Source: Leucobacter sp. UT-8R-CII-1-4 (lineage in GTDB: Bacteria; Actinomycetota; Actinomycetes; Actinomycetales; Microbacteriaceae). From it: DNA of 64,000 nt. Positions within the stretch are counted from its first letter, which is position 1. Each line of letters opens with the position of its first letter. Of this stretch, positions 41,783 through 50,771 are shown one piece after another. The stretch is taken from the NCBI RefSeq assembly GCF_030010235.1, contig NZ_JASCRS010000001.1, positions 744,001-808,000 on the forward strand. Direction: 5' to 3'. The notes under the pieces were generated by a model. That model saw only the letters and a program-made list of their open reading frames with translations. It searched no databases and was not told the DNA's origin. Both the position numbers and the translations under genes were made by a program.

Positions 41783-42793
41783 ATGGAGAGCACGATCAAT
41801 CTGCCGCCGCTGCATGAACTGCTCGATAGCGTGCGGGTCGTTTCGATTCCAACCCGAACAAGATTTCGCGGCGTAAGCGTTCGTGAGGCTGCGATCTTTG
41901 ACGCCCCGAATGGTGCCAGCGAATTTTCGCCCTTTCTTGAGTACGAAACGGCAGAGGCAAGTTCTTGGCTCGCGGCAGCTATTGAGTATGGCTGGGGCAC
42001 GCTCCCTGCCATGCGCCGCGAGCGAATTCAGATCAATGCGACAGTGCCTGCCATTTCGGCTGAACAGGTGCCTGCGATCCTCACGCGTTTCGAGGGCTGC
42101 ACCACAGCAAAGGTGAAAGTGGCCGAACGTGGCCAAAGCCTCGCCGACGATATTGCCCGAGTGCGCGCCGTACGCGAAGCAATGGGAGATGGCGCCCTCA
42201 TTCGCATCGACGCCAATGGCGGCTGGAACACCGAGCAAGCAATTTCGGGGCTGCAAGCGCTCGCTCCCTTCGAGCTTGATTACGCCGAACAGCCGTGCAT
42301 GAGCGTCGAGGATCTCATCGTTGTACGCGAACGCTTGAGCGGTCTCGTACGGATCGCCGCTGACGAGAGCGTGCGCAAAGCCGATGATCCGCTCGCTGTT
42401 GCGCGATCGGGCGCGGCAGACCTGCTCATCGTGAAAGCTCAACCACTCGGTGGCCTTCACCGCGCTCTCAACATTATTGATGCAGCGGGACTACCCGTCG
42501 TGGTTTCGAGTGCGCTCGACACCTCAGTTGGCATCGGCATGGGCCTGCATCTTGCTGCTGCGCTACCGGAAGGCGTGCTTGCGGGCGCCTGCGGCCTCGG
42601 CACTGTTGCACTGCTTGAGGGCGATGTCGCTGCCGAGCCGCTGCTTGCCAGGCACGGCTCAATCGACGCACGCCGAGCGATCCTCGACCCTAAAAAACTC
42701 GAGCACTACGAAGCCGCCCCCGGGCGCACAAAGTGGTGGCACGAGAGAATCTCTGCGTGCCACCGGGTGCTCGCCGAAGAGTGCCCGGGATAA
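41783..42793 (+). CDS. menC: o-Succinylbenzoate synthase
   Basis: 336 residues from ATG 41783; the longer plus frame to 41576 overlaps menB antisense and is rejected. Enolase-superfamily enzyme that dehydrates SHCHC to o-succinylbenzoate. Marks: TRFRGVSVREAAIF at the N-terminus, KVKVAERG (catalytic lysine pair), IRIDANGGW (first metal ligand), YAEQPC (second), AADESVR (third), KAQPLGG, and VVSSALDTSVG. No strong Shine-Dalgarno before the start. Next gene is convergent. Confidence 0.95.
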   Translation: MESTINLPPLHELLDSVRVVSIPTRTRFRGVSVREAAIFDAPNGASEFSPFLEYETAEASSWLAAAIEYGWGTLPAMRRERIQINATVPAISAEQVPAILTRFEGCTTAKVKVAERGQSLADDIARVRAVREAMGDGALIRIDANGGWNTEQAISGLQALAPFELDYAEQPCMSVEDLIVVRERLSGLVRIAADESVRKADDPLAVARSGAADLLIVKAQPLGGLHRALNIIDAAGLPVVVSSALDTSVGIGMGLHLAAALPEGVLAGACGLGTVALLEGDVAAEPLLARHGSIDARRAILDPKKLEHYEAAPGRTKWWHERISACHRVLAEECPG

Positions 42794-42812
42794 CACCCAC
42801 CACGCGCTCCGA

Positions 42813-44573
42813 CTACTTTTTTAGATTCGGAAAATCCTCTTCGCGCCACTCGGTATCGATTCGAGTGCCCTCGTTGAACGCAGCCACCTCGCGCTGACGC
42901 AGTTCAACACGGCGAATCTTGCCCGAAGCGGTTTTGGGCAGCTCATAGAATTCGACACGGCGCACACGCATATAGGCGGGCATAGCCACACGTGCGTGCG
43001 CCAGAATCTCGCGGGCAGTTTCGCCATCGGCGACAGCCCCAGACGAGAGAGCCACATATGCCTTCGTCACATTCAAACGAGTGTCATCTGGTGCGCCCAC
43101 GACCGCAGCTTCGGCTACCAGCGGGTGTTCAAGCAATGCGCTTTCGACCTCAAATGGTGACACCTTGAAATCGCTTGATTTAAAAATGTCGTCGGTGCGC
43201 CCAACAAAAGTGAGCACGCCCGACTCATCGCGCTGCGCAACATCTCCGGTGTGGAACACTCCCCCGCGCATTGCTTTTTCGGTCGCCTCTGCATTGCCGA
43301 AATAGCCCGGCATCAGGTTTGTTGGGGGCGCTGGATCGAGCGGCAAACAAATTTCGCCCTCTTCGGTTTCGGCACCGGTGAGCGGGTCGAGCAACCGCAC
43401 CTGCACTCCAGGCAGCGGGCGGCCCATTGCACCAGGCACCACGGCTTCACCGGGCAAAGTACCGATCAGTGCGGTGGTCTCGGTTTGCCCGTACCCATCG
43501 CGAATTTCAAGGCCCCACCACTCGCGAATGCGGGCAATCACCTCGGGGTTTAGCGGTTCGCCCGCCGAGAGCAACTCACGAAGGCCGTGCGGCTTTTGCT
43601 GCAATTGATGCTGAATCAGCATGCGCCAGACTGTAGGTGGGGCACAGAACGTGTTCACGCCAGCACGGTCAAGCTCGGCGACGAATTCGTCGGCGTCGAA
43701 GCGGGTGTAGTTCAGCACAAAGATCGTCGCGCCCACATTCCACGGCGAGAAGAAACTTGACCAAGCGTGCTTGCCCCAGCCTGGTGCGCTCACCACTGAG
43801 TGCACATCGCCAGGCCGCACCCCAATCCACGCGGTGGTGCTGAGATGCCCGAGTGGGTAACTCGTATGCGAGTGCTCAACAATTTTCGGCAAGCTCGTAG
43901 TGCCAGAGGTGAAGTAGATCAGTGATGGGTCGCTGCTCTTGGTGAGTTTTGGCACAGGTGCGAGCGAAGCGGATCGCGATTCCTCGAAGTTCGCCCAATC
44001 ATAGAGCGCAGCCCGCTGATCTTGGCTCGCCTCGTCAAAGCCGACCGCAATACCACGGTAGCTGCCTGGCACCTGCGTGAACTTCACAGCGTCGTCTGGT
44101 GCCGCAAATACCCACTTCACTTTGCCGCGCTCAACGCGGTCAACGAGTTCGTGCGGGCCAAGCACCACCGATGTGGGCAGGATCACGACGCCGATCTTGA
44201 GCGAGGCAAGCATGATTTCCCATAGCTCCAGGCGGTTGCTGAGCATCAGCATCGCAACATCACCCTTGCGTGCGCCCTGCGCAAGCAGCCAGTGCGCAAG
44301 CTGGTCGCTGCGACGCTTCAGCTCGGCAAAACTACGCTTCACTTCTTCGCGACCAGCCTCTGCGATCCAGAGAGCCGTCGTATCGTTGCCTTCGGCGATC
44401 ACGTCAAATACATCGTGCGCCCAGTTGAAGTGCGCGCCGACGTCTGGCCAGATGAAGTCGCGCCTCGCCGCAACCGGATCACTCGCGAGTTCGAGCAACT
44501 GATCGCGGGCGTCAAAAAACGCCTGGCTTGCGGCACTTTGGTGGTCGTTTTGCGAAAACGTCATGCTGACCAT
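42813..44573 (-). CDS. AMP-forming acyl-CoA synthetase (medium-chain/aryl-acid type)
   Basis: 586 residues; ATG 44573, or ATG 44564 three codons later. Motifs: LIYFTSGTTSLPKIVEHSH (P-loop-like), APGWGKHAWSSFFSPWNVGA, DGYGQTETTALIG, GRTDDIFKSSDFKVSPFEVE and the catalytic lysine in KTASGKIRRVELR. The architecture is that of ACSM/benzoate-CoA-ligase-like synthetases, longer than MenE, so despite standing next to menB/menC I do not call it MenE. Substrate unknown. Convergent with menC. Confidence 0.88.
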   Translation of the reverse strand: MVSMTFSQNDHQSAASQAFFDARDQLLELASDPVAARRDFIWPDVGAHFNWAHDVFDVIAEGNDTTALWIAEAGREEVKRSFAELKRRSDQLAHWLLAQGARKGDVAMLMLSNRLELWEIMLASLKIGVVILPTSVVLGPHELVDRVERGKVKWVFAAPDDAVKFTQVPGSYRGIAVGFDEASQDQRAALYDWANFEESRSASLAPVPKLTKSSDPSLIYFTSGTTSLPKIVEHSHTSYPLGHLSTTAWIGVRPGDVHSVVSAPGWGKHAWSSFFSPWNVGATIFVLNYTRFDADEFVAELDRAGVNTFCAPPTVWRMLIQHQLQQKPHGLRELLSAGEPLNPEVIARIREWWGLEIRDGYGQTETTALIGTLPGEAVVPGAMGRPLPGVQVRLLDPLTGAETEEGEICLPLDPAPPTNLMPGYFGNAEATEKAMRGGVFHTGDVAQRDESGVLTFVGRTDDIFKSSDFKVSPFEVESALLEHPLVAEAAVVGAPDDTRLNVTKAYVALSSGAVADGETAREILAHARVAMPAYMRVRRVEFYELPKTASGKIRRVELRQREVAAFNEGTRIDTEWREEDFPNLKK

Positions 44574-44647
44574 TCTCGCACCGCGGGGTATACCGCCCGG
44601 TGATCCGCTTCGCTATTTGCAGCGAGCCTTCACGAAAACCGGGTGGC

Positions 44648-45184
44648 TTAAGAACTAAAAACGGTGTGTAGCTTGTGGTCGCTGACCCGTTCGCGGCCGC
44701 CGAGACCGGCGATTTCAAAGAGCACTGCGGTGCCACAGACTGGGTAGCCGAGGTGCTCCAGCATTTCGAGTGTTGCAGCGACGGTGCCGCCGGTGGCGAG
44801 CACATCGTCGATCACCAATACACGTGCGCCAGGCTCGAGGTCGGCGTGCATTTCGATGGTTGCGGTGCCGTATTCGAGCGAATAGTCGATGCTCATCGCA
44901 GGCTGTGGCAGCTTGCCCGCTTTACGCACCGGCACGAGACCCTTGCCCGAGGCGTAGGCCGCCGCGCTCGCGAGCAGGAAACCGCGTGCTTCGAGGCCGG
45001 CAATAACGTCGTACTGTCCTTCAAAGGGTGCGATCAATTCTTCGATCGTCGCTTTGTACGCTTCGCCGTCTGCGAGCAGTGGAGTGATGTCGCGAAAGAG
45101 AATTCCCGGGCTCGGGTAGTCAGGGATCTCGCGGATCAACTTCTCAGCGCGGGCAAGGGCAGGGGTCAATGCATTGCTTGGCAC
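44648..45184 (-). CDS. apt: Adenine phosphoribosyltransferase
   Basis: 178 residues. Salvages adenine to AMP with PRPP. Marks: IREIPDYPSPGILFRDITPLL near the N-terminus (Apt signature), GLEARGFLLASAAAYASGKG, RKAGKLP, and the PRPP loop VLVIDDVLATGGTVAA near residue 122. Normal family length. Stands 74 bp before the acyl-CoA synthetase gene on the same strand. Confidence 0.96.
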   Translation of the reverse strand: MPSNALTPALARAEKLIREIPDYPSPGILFRDITPLLADGEAYKATIEELIAPFEGQYDVIAGLEARGFLLASAAAYASGKGLVPVRKAGKLPQPAMSIDYSLEYGTATIEMHADLEPGARVLVIDDVLATGGTVAATLEMLEHLGYPVCGTAVLFEIAGLGGRERVSDHKLHTVFSS

Positions 45185-45338
45185 CTTGCAAGGGTACCTC
45201 TTCGGCCGGACTGTCGTTGCACTGTGGCATTACTGACCAGTTTTGGCGCGGCGCAGACTTTGGCGACACGCGGAGTTACCTCGATTTCACATTCACAAAT
45301 TCATCGGGTAATGTTTTACGAGTTGAGAGATCAACAGA

Positions 45339-45412
45339 GCGCCCCTAGCTCAGCTGGATAGAGCATCTGACTACGGATCAGAAGGTCAGGGGTTCGAATC
45401 CCTTGGGGCGCA
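45339..45412 (+). tRNA. trnR: tRNA-Arg (ACG anticodon)
   Basis: Acceptor arms GCGCCCC and GGGGCGC, D-arm with AGCTCAGCTGGATAGAGC, anticodon stem TCTGA/TCAGA with loop CTACGGA (anticodon ACG, read as ICG after editing), and T-arm GGGGTTCGAATCCC. CCA not encoded. Upstream TTTCAC and TAATGT boxes 18 bp apart may be its promoter. Confidence 0.96.
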
Positions 45413-45417
45413 CAGCT

Positions 45418-45453
45418 AGACCCTCACCGTTCGCGGTGAGGGTCTTTTTGTTT
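45418..45453 (+). terminator. Intrinsic terminator after tRNA-Arg
   Basis: A perfect 12-bp stem AGACCCTCACCG/CGGTGAGGGTCT (45418-45429 with 45434-45445), TTCG loop, followed by TTTTGTTTT. Five bases after the tRNA. Confidence 0.93.
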
Positions 45454-45477
45454 TCTTGCTGGAGATAAAATTTTCAC

Positions 45478-46104
45478 ATGGTTGAAATTGGAACATGGGT
45501 CTTTGAAGGTCTATGGATCGCTGGAATTCTTGCGTTTGCCATCTCAGGAGCACTCGTCGGCGTTCGCCACAATCTCGACCTTTTGGGAGTGCTCGTAGTC
45601 GGACTCGCCACGGGAATCGGCGGCGGCGTTATTCGTGACATGATCCTTGGGGTTCACCCACCGGTGTCATTCACTCACTGGCCGTACTGGACAACAGCAC
45701 TCGTCGGCTCTCTCGCAGTGTTCTTCTTTCACCCCAGACTCTCGAAGATTCGCACTTTCGAAATTGTGTTTGATGCGCTGGGGCTCGGAATTTTCTCTGC
45801 CTATGGTGCCGCGATCGCTTCACAGAGTGGGGTCGGCTTTATTACCGCAGTGTTTGTCGGCACCGTCGTCTCGATCGGCGGAGGTCTGATTCGGGACGTA
45901 TTAGTAAATGACGTGCCGGGTGTCCTCACTCGTGAGCTCTATGCCGTCTCGGCAATACTGGGCGCGACGGTTGCGACAGTGATTACTCAATTCACCGGTC
46001 ATCTCCTCATCGCCGCGACAGTCGGCGGAGTGCTGGCCATTGCGCTCAGGCTCACCTCTTACGCGCGAGGTTGGCACCTGCCAAAACCTCGCCGCAGCAA
46101 TTAG
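45478..46104 (+). CDS. TRIC-type (UPF0126/YicG-like) cation channel protein
   Basis: 208 residues with seven membrane spans. The two-fold family repeat is visible: GLATGIGGGVIRDMILG near residue 46 and FVGTVVSIGGGLIRDVLVND near 128, each the GGGxxRD motif of the trimeric intracellular cation channel family. Bacterial members conduct monovalent cations; physiological role is unclear. It stands alone after the tRNA-Arg terminator. Confidence 0.92.
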   Translation: MVEIGTWVFEGLWIAGILAFAISGALVGVRHNLDLLGVLVVGLATGIGGGVIRDMILGVHPPVSFTHWPYWTTALVGSLAVFFFHPRLSKIRTFEIVFDALGLGIFSAYGAAIASQSGVGFITAVFVGTVVSIGGGLIRDVLVNDVPGVLTRELYAVSAILGATVATVITQFTGHLLIAATVGGVLAIALRLTSYARGWHLPKPRRSN

Positions 46105-46188
46105 TGCGCACCGTTCACTCGCCGGAGAACGATTTCAACGAGACCGGCAGCATTCGAGCGCCTATCCGGGGTGTTGATCGTGGTGATT

Positions 46189-46206
46189 GATGCCAATTTA
46201 GGTAAC
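46189..46206. promoter_or_regulatory. LysR-type half sites GATGCC-N6-GGTAAC upstream of the LysR gene
   Basis: Two inverted half sites similar to those of the box at 47242-47258, about 125 bp upstream of the LysR start in the 224-bp noncoding stretch 46105-46328. Could be an autoregulatory site. Spacing differs by one base from the downstream box. Confidence 0.35.
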
Positions 46207-46328
46207 AATGAGTAAAAGCATGCCGGGTGTGAGCCCCGGGCAGTGCGCCCCTCCCCTACGCTGAGGAGGTTCGCGCTAGCCGCGTCGCAAAGAAGCCAAC
46301 GTGCGCCAGGGGCGCGGCAAGGGGAACC

Positions 46329-47243
46329 ATGTTCACGTTCGATCAGCTCAAAGCGTTTATTGCTGTTGCTGAGGAGCTGCACTTTGGCCGTGCAGCAGAG
46401 CGCTTACACATGTCGCAGCCACCGCTCACCCGTCTCATTCAGCGACTCGAAGGCGATGTCGGCGCAAGGCTCTTCGATCGAGACAACCGCAATGTCCAGC
46501 TTTCGTATTCGGGCAAGGTGTTTCTCACTGAAGCCCGGCGACTGATCGCGTACGCCGAAGACGCTTCGACACTCACCAGGCGGGCCGGAAGCGGCTCCTA
46601 CGGCATTGTGCAACTCGGTTTCACGCCAGTAACGGGTGTCAGCATTCTGGGCGACCTGCTCGCCCGAATAAACACCGTTCTGCCAAATGTTGAGGTGATC
46701 CTGAAAGAGCAGGACTCGTCAGAAGGTATCCAAGAGCGCCTGCAGGTAGAGCTTGATCTTGGCCTAGCAAGGCCCACACCGAACCGCTTTGATCACGAAT
46801 CGATCATTGTGCAGCGCGATGTCATGGTGGCCGCGGTGCCTAAGCATCACCCACTGGCGAGCCTTGGCCGCCCGCTCGTTCCCCAAGATTTCGAGGGCGA
46901 AGACCTCATCAATTACGACCCTGCGGGCGCTCGCTATTTCACCGATCACGTGCGCCAGTTTCTCGGTCAAACCGCGACGAGATCAACGCAGCAGGTCACC
47001 CAGAACGTCACTGTCGTATCGCTTGTCGGAGCGGCGAGAGGAGTGGCGCTGGTCACTGGATCAACCCGTCGAATTCAGGTGGACGGCGTAACTTACCTGC
47101 CACTCGATCCCGCGTATCGCGGTGAGCCTCTTGAACTGCACGCGCTCTGGCATCGCGACAATCGAAACCCCGCGCTTGAGCACGTTGTAGACATTCTGAG
47201 CAGCTATCAGGCACCTGAGCTGCCCTCTCTCGACGAAGATTGA
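46329..47243 (+). CDS. LysR-family transcriptional regulator
   Basis: 304 residues, AAGGGGAACC before ATG. N-terminal winged HTH FDQLKAFIAVAEELHFGRAA, then ERLHMSQPPLTRLIQRLEGD, followed by a periplasmic-binding-like effector domain (GIVQLGFTPVTGVSILGDLL onward). Same strand as, and 162 bp upstream of, the ABC transporter/aminotransferase/HpaH/HpaI genes; a LysR-type box starts at the end of its coding sequence (47242). It probably activates that operon in response to the imported amino acid or a product. Effector unknown. Confidence 0.92.
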   Translation: MFTFDQLKAFIAVAEELHFGRAAERLHMSQPPLTRLIQRLEGDVGARLFDRDNRNVQLSYSGKVFLTEARRLIAYAEDASTLTRRAGSGSYGIVQLGFTPVTGVSILGDLLARINTVLPNVEVILKEQDSSEGIQERLQVELDLGLARPTPNRFDHESIIVQRDVMVAAVPKHHPLASLGRPLVPQDFEGEDLINYDPAGARYFTDHVRQFLGQTATRSTQQVTQNVTVVSLVGAARGVALVTGSTRRIQVDGVTYLPLDPAYRGEPLELHALWHRDNRNPALEHVVDILSSYQAPELPSLDED

Positions 47244-47258
47244 TACCTTTTAGGCATC
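47242..47258. promoter_or_regulatory. LysR-type box ATAC-N7-GCAT in front of the transporter operon
   Basis: GATACCTTTTAGGCATC is an imperfect inverted repeat containing T-N11-A and differing by one base from the classical ATAC-N7-GTAT box. It lies about 150 bp upstream of the ATPase start; TTGCAA (from about 47277) may be the -35 of the operon promoter. Confidence 0.5.
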
Positions 47259-47405
47259 ATTTAAAGCGTTCAAAACTTGCAAGATCAACAATTAGTCATT
47301 TAGTTTGGCTCAGTACCGTTCGCGGCAATACCCCGCCGAACGACACAGGGCACCGCAGCCACTCGCGGTGCCACTCCACTGCTTTCTCAACGACTGGATC
47401 TTTCA

Positions 47406-48164
47406 ATGACGAACGCTACGAACAGCCAACAACCGCTGGTGAAGCTCACCGATGTGAACAAGCACTTTGGTTCGCTGCACGTATTGCAAGACATCAACCT
47501 CGAGGTCGCTAAGGGCGAGGTCGTTGTGGTCGTTGGGCCTTCAGGATCGGGCAAATCAACCCTCTGCCGCACAATCAACCGGCTCGAAACCATCGATTCA
47601 GGTTCGATCACCATTGACGGTCAGGAACTCCCCGAAGAGGGCCGCGCACTCGCCAAGCTTCGGGCAGACGTCGGCATGGTCTTCCAATCGTTCAACCTCT
47701 TTGCGCACAAGACGATTCTTGAAAACGTCATGCTCGGCCCGATCAAGGTGCGCGGCGCCAAAGCCGCAGACGCCAAGACAGAAGCTTTGACCCTGCTCGA
47801 ACGAGTAGGTATTGCAGCGCAAGCCGACAAATACCCCGCACAGCTTTCAGGCGGGCAACAGCAGCGAGTAGCTATCGCCCGCTCGCTCGCAATGCGCCCG
47901 AAGATCATGCTTTTCGACGAGCCAACCAGCGCGCTCGACCCAGAAATGATCAATGAGGTGCTCGACGTCATGGAAGGTCTCGCACGAGACGGCATGACCA
48001 TGATCGCGGTCACCCACGAAATGGGCTTTGCTCGTAAGGCGGCGAACCGCGTTGTCTTCATGGCAGACGGCGTGATCCACGAGATTCAAGAGCCAGAGCC
48101 GTTCTTCACCGCACCAAAGACCGAGCGCGCACGCGACTTCCTCTCGAAGATCCTGACCCACTAA
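47406..48164 (+). CDS. Polar amino-acid ABC transporter ATP-binding protein
   Basis: 252 residues. Walker A VGPSGSGKSTLCRTINRLE near residue 40, signature LSGGQQQRVAIARSLAM, Walker B IMLFDEPTSALDPEMINEV, and the switch histidine in IAVTHEMGFARKAANRVVF. The whole is of the GlnQ/GluA group. Powers the two permeases encoded at 49284 and 49943. First gene of the six-gene run ending at 53632. Confidence 0.95.
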   Translation: MTNATNSQQPLVKLTDVNKHFGSLHVLQDINLEVAKGEVVVVVGPSGSGKSTLCRTINRLETIDSGSITIDGQELPEEGRALAKLRADVGMVFQSFNLFAHKTILENVMLGPIKVRGAKAADAKTEALTLLERVGIAAQADKYPAQLSGGQQQRVAIARSLAMRPKIMLFDEPTSALDPEMINEVLDVMEGLARDGMTMIAVTHEMGFARKAANRVVFMADGVIHEIQEPEPFFTAPKTERARDFLSKILTH

Positions 48165-48295
48165 CCGCAACAAAGCGGCCCCTCGCATAGGCGAGAGCAC
48201 CAAGACCCACCGGCACACACCGGACTGGACCTGCGCCCTGGCGCACTCATTTGGCTGTCCACCGACGGGCGCCAACCGAACAAAGGAAACCCCCT

Positions 48296-49192
48296 ATGAA
48301 GAAGCTCATTTCGCTGGCCGCAATTGTTGCAGCTGGCGCGCTGGCGCTCAGCGGCTGCGCAGCAGGCTCACCGAACGACCCAAGCAAGCCAGCCACTGGA
48401 GAGACCGCAGCACTGAGCTACGACGTCAACACCGACTTCGATCTTGCCGACTCACCAACGTGGACCCGCGCGAAAGAAAAGGGTCAGCTGACCGTTGGCG
48501 TGAAGTTCGACTACCCAGGCGTTGGCAACAAGAAGCCAGGCCAGCAAACCCCTGAAGGATTCGATATCGAGATGACCCGCATGATCGCGGCTCACCTTGG
48601 CTTCGCACCTGAAGAGATCACCTTTATGGAGATCACCGCACCGAACCGCGAGCTCTTCCTGCAGCAGGGCAAGGTCGACATGGTCGCCGCGATCTACACC
48701 ATCAACGACGAGCGCAAGAAGGTTGTTGACTTCGCTGGGCCATACCTCGAAGCAGGCCAGGATCTGCTCGTAGCCAACGACAGCGACATCACCGGCGTTG
48801 CAGACCTCAAAGACAAAAAGGTCTGCTCAGTCGACGGCGCAACCCCAGCTCAGCGAATGCAGGCAGACCACCCAGAGATCGAGCTGGTCACCTACGACGC
48901 ACTCTCGAAGTGCATGATCGACCTCGAGTCGGGCAACGTTGACGCGGTTACCCACGACGACGTTATGCTGCGCGGCTTCGCTGCAGAGTACGGCGACCAG
49001 TTCCGCGTAGTGGGTGAGCGCTTCAGCACCGAACTGCTGGGCCTCGGCGTACCAAAGGGTGACGACGCGTTCCGCAATGCGGTAAACGATGCCATCCAGG
49101 CAGCCACCGAAGACGGCACCTGGAAGAAGATGTTCGAGGCGACCCTCGGCGACACCACGATCGTAAACATCCCAGAAATCGATCGCTACTAG
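48296..49192 (+). CDS. Glutamate-type amino-acid binding lipoprotein
   Basis: 298 residues from ATG 48296 (AAAGGAAACC upstream). Signal peptide MKKLISLAAIVAAGALALSG with lipobox LSGC. Binding-protein family 3 marks: GQLTVGVKFDYPGVGNKKPG, GFDIEMTRMIAAHLG, VDMVAAIYTINDERKKVVDF, and a Cys pair (KVCSVDG ... LSKCMIDL) as in actinobacterial GluB. Closest to glutamate/acidic amino-acid binders, but cargo should be guided by the catabolic genes that follow. A 131-bp gap upstream holds a small hairpin (CTCGC-ATAG-GCGAG at 48182-48195). Confidence 0.93.
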   Translation: MKKLISLAAIVAAGALALSGCAAGSPNDPSKPATGETAALSYDVNTDFDLADSPTWTRAKEKGQLTVGVKFDYPGVGNKKPGQQTPEGFDIEMTRMIAAHLGFAPEEITFMEITAPNRELFLQQGKVDMVAAIYTINDERKKVVDFAGPYLEAGQDLLVANDSDITGVADLKDKKVCSVDGATPAQRMQADHPEIELVTYDALSKCMIDLESGNVDAVTHDDVMLRGFAAEYGDQFRVVGERFSTELLGLGVPKGDDAFRNAVNDAIQAATEDGTWKKMFEATLGDTTIVNIPEIDRY

Positions 49193-49200
49193 CGACCGGA

Positions 49201-49227
49201 CCGTGGGCGGGCAGTGCCCGCCCACGG
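49201..49227 (+). other. Strong hairpin after the binding-protein gene
   Basis: CCGTGGGCGGGC/GCCCGCCCACGG, a perfect 12-bp stem with a 3-base loop, 8 bp after the stop, followed by a second GGCC-TTCG-GGCC hairpin (about 49237-49248). No T-tract. Typical of an intra-operon element that protects the binding-protein mRNA and lowers permease expression. Confidence 0.7.
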
Positions 49228-49283
49228 AAACAACCCGGCCTTCGGGCCCCGGCCACCACCACCGGTGAGAGGAAGTGAACCCC

Positions 49284-49946
49284 ATGGATACCGCAACTAT
49301 CGTGCAGCTATTCGTCTCCGGATTCTGGGGGACAGTCAAACTCGCGTCATGGACCTTCGTCTTCTCGATGCTGCTTGGCACCCTACTTGGGATCATGCGT
49401 ATTTCGCCGATTCCCGTTCTGCGTGGAGCAGCTGGCGCATACGTCACTGTCATGCGAAACACTCCGTCGACACTCGTACTCTTCTTTTGCGCGTTCGGCC
49501 TGCCCTACCTTGACGTAAAGTTCGGTGACGACACCGCGACTCGCTCATTCATCTACGCGGTGATCGGCCTCTCCTGCTACACCGCAGCCTTTATTAGCGA
49601 AGCGATCCGCTCTGGCTTTGCCACCATTCCGGTAGGCCAGGCTGAGGCTGCGCGATCCATCGGGCTTACCTTTTCGCAAAGCGTTACCCTCGTGATTCTG
49701 CCCCAGGCGATCCGTGCGGTCGTGCCCCCAATTGCAAACCATGTGATCGCGATGGTGAAAAACACGTCGATCGCGTCGGCATTCAACAACAAAGAACTCA
49801 TCTCGGCTATGCGCAATGCCGTCGAGATCAGAGGTGACCTCGTGCTCACCCTCTTGGTGGCAACTGCGGCCGCCTACCTGATTCTTACCCTGAGCCTCGG
49901 CTGGCTCTCCTCCGTACTCGAACGCAGAATGGCGGTGCAGCGATGA
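49284..49946 (+). CDS. Amino-acid ABC transporter permease (first)
   Basis: 220 residues from ATG 49284, 9 bp after AGAGGAAG (a GTG three codons upstream is the alternative). His/Glu/Gln-type HisM family permease: about five spans, RNTPSTLVLFFCAFGLPYL, and the EAA-like loop GQAEAARSIGLTFSQSVTLV followed by ILPQAIRAVVPP. Forms a heterodimer with the next permease (ATGA overlap). Confidence 0.94.
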   Translation: MDTATIVQLFVSGFWGTVKLASWTFVFSMLLGTLLGIMRISPIPVLRGAAGAYVTVMRNTPSTLVLFFCAFGLPYLDVKFGDDTATRSFIYAVIGLSCYTAAFISEAIRSGFATIPVGQAEAARSIGLTFSQSVTLVILPQAIRAVVPPIANHVIAMVKNTSIASAFNNKELISAMRNAVEIRGDLVLTLLVATAAAYLILTLSLGWLSSVLERRMAVQR

Positions 49947-50734
49947 GCGACCTCAGCGCACTCTACGAGACGCCTGGCCCACTCGGTCGTCGGCGCAACC
50001 GCATCGTTTCAGCAGTTGTCTGGGTTGGCCTGGCCGCGGTAATCGCCTATGTGGTGTATCGCTTCCAGGTAACCGGGCAACTCGCTCCCGAAAAATGGAC
50101 ACCCTTTCTCTACGGCGACATTCAGCGAGTGCTTCTCGAAGGCCTCCTGAACACGCTGAAGTCAGCACTCGTTGGCGCTTTCTTTGCACTGGTGATTGGT
50201 GTCGTGTTCGCGCTCATGCGGCTCTCGCATAAACGCTGGATCAGGACCATCGCCGTCGTGTGCATTGAGTTCTTCCGTGGCCTCCCCGTGCTGCTGATCA
50301 TGTTTGCCATTTTCATGATCTTCGACGTCTCGGCGTTTGTTGCGGTGGCTGGCGGACTCGCACTCTTCAACGGCATGGTGCTCGCCGAAGTTATTCGTGC
50401 CGGCATTAACGCAGTACCTCGCGGTCAACGCGAAGCCGGCCTCTCCATCGGGCTCAGCTCATTCCGCACCATGTGGTTCATCCTGTTGCCGCAAGCGTTC
50501 CGCACCATGCTGCCCACGATCGTGTCCCAGGTGATTGTGCTGCTGAAGGATTCTGCCCTCGGCTACATCGTGTCGTTCCACGAGCTGGTGTACGCCATCA
50601 ACCAGGTGGGCCGCGCCTACCACAACCTGTTGCCGACCTTCATCGTTGGTGCCGCCATCTTTATCGTGATCAACCTCGCGGTCAACGCGTTTGCGGTCTG
50701 GCTCGAACGCCGGCTCGCACGCGGCCGCCGCTGA
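49943..50734 (+). CDS. Amino-acid ABC transporter permease (second)
   Basis: 263 residues, ATGA overlap with the first permease. Marks: ECIEFFRGLPVLLIMFAIFM-type segment (IEFFRGLPVLLIMF), NGMVLAEVIRAGINAVPRGQ, then REAGLSIGLSSFRTMWFILL with LPQAFRTMLPTIVSQ. Five spans after a cytoplasmic N-terminus. Partner of the first permease. The next gene, an aminotransferase, starts 37 bp later, so transport and catabolism are in one run. Confidence 0.94.
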   Translation: MSDLSALYETPGPLGRRRNRIVSAVVWVGLAAVIAYVVYRFQVTGQLAPEKWTPFLYGDIQRVLLEGLLNTLKSALVGAFFALVIGVVFALMRLSHKRWIRTIAVVCIEFFRGLPVLLIMFAIFMIFDVSAFVAVAGGLALFNGMVLAEVIRAGINAVPRGQREAGLSIGLSSFRTMWFILLPQAFRTMLPTIVSQVIVLLKDSALGYIVSFHELVYAINQVGRAYHNLLPTFIVGAAIFIVINLAVNAFAVWLERRLARGRR

Positions 50735-50771
50735 TCCACCGCCCCTTTTACTCTGCTACGAAAGAAGTCCG

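Noticed and set aside
42813-44573. MenE (o-succinylbenzoate-CoA ligase)
   Set aside because: The protein is longer than MenE and its motifs match medium-chain/aryl acyl-CoA synthetases; neighbourhood alone is not enough.
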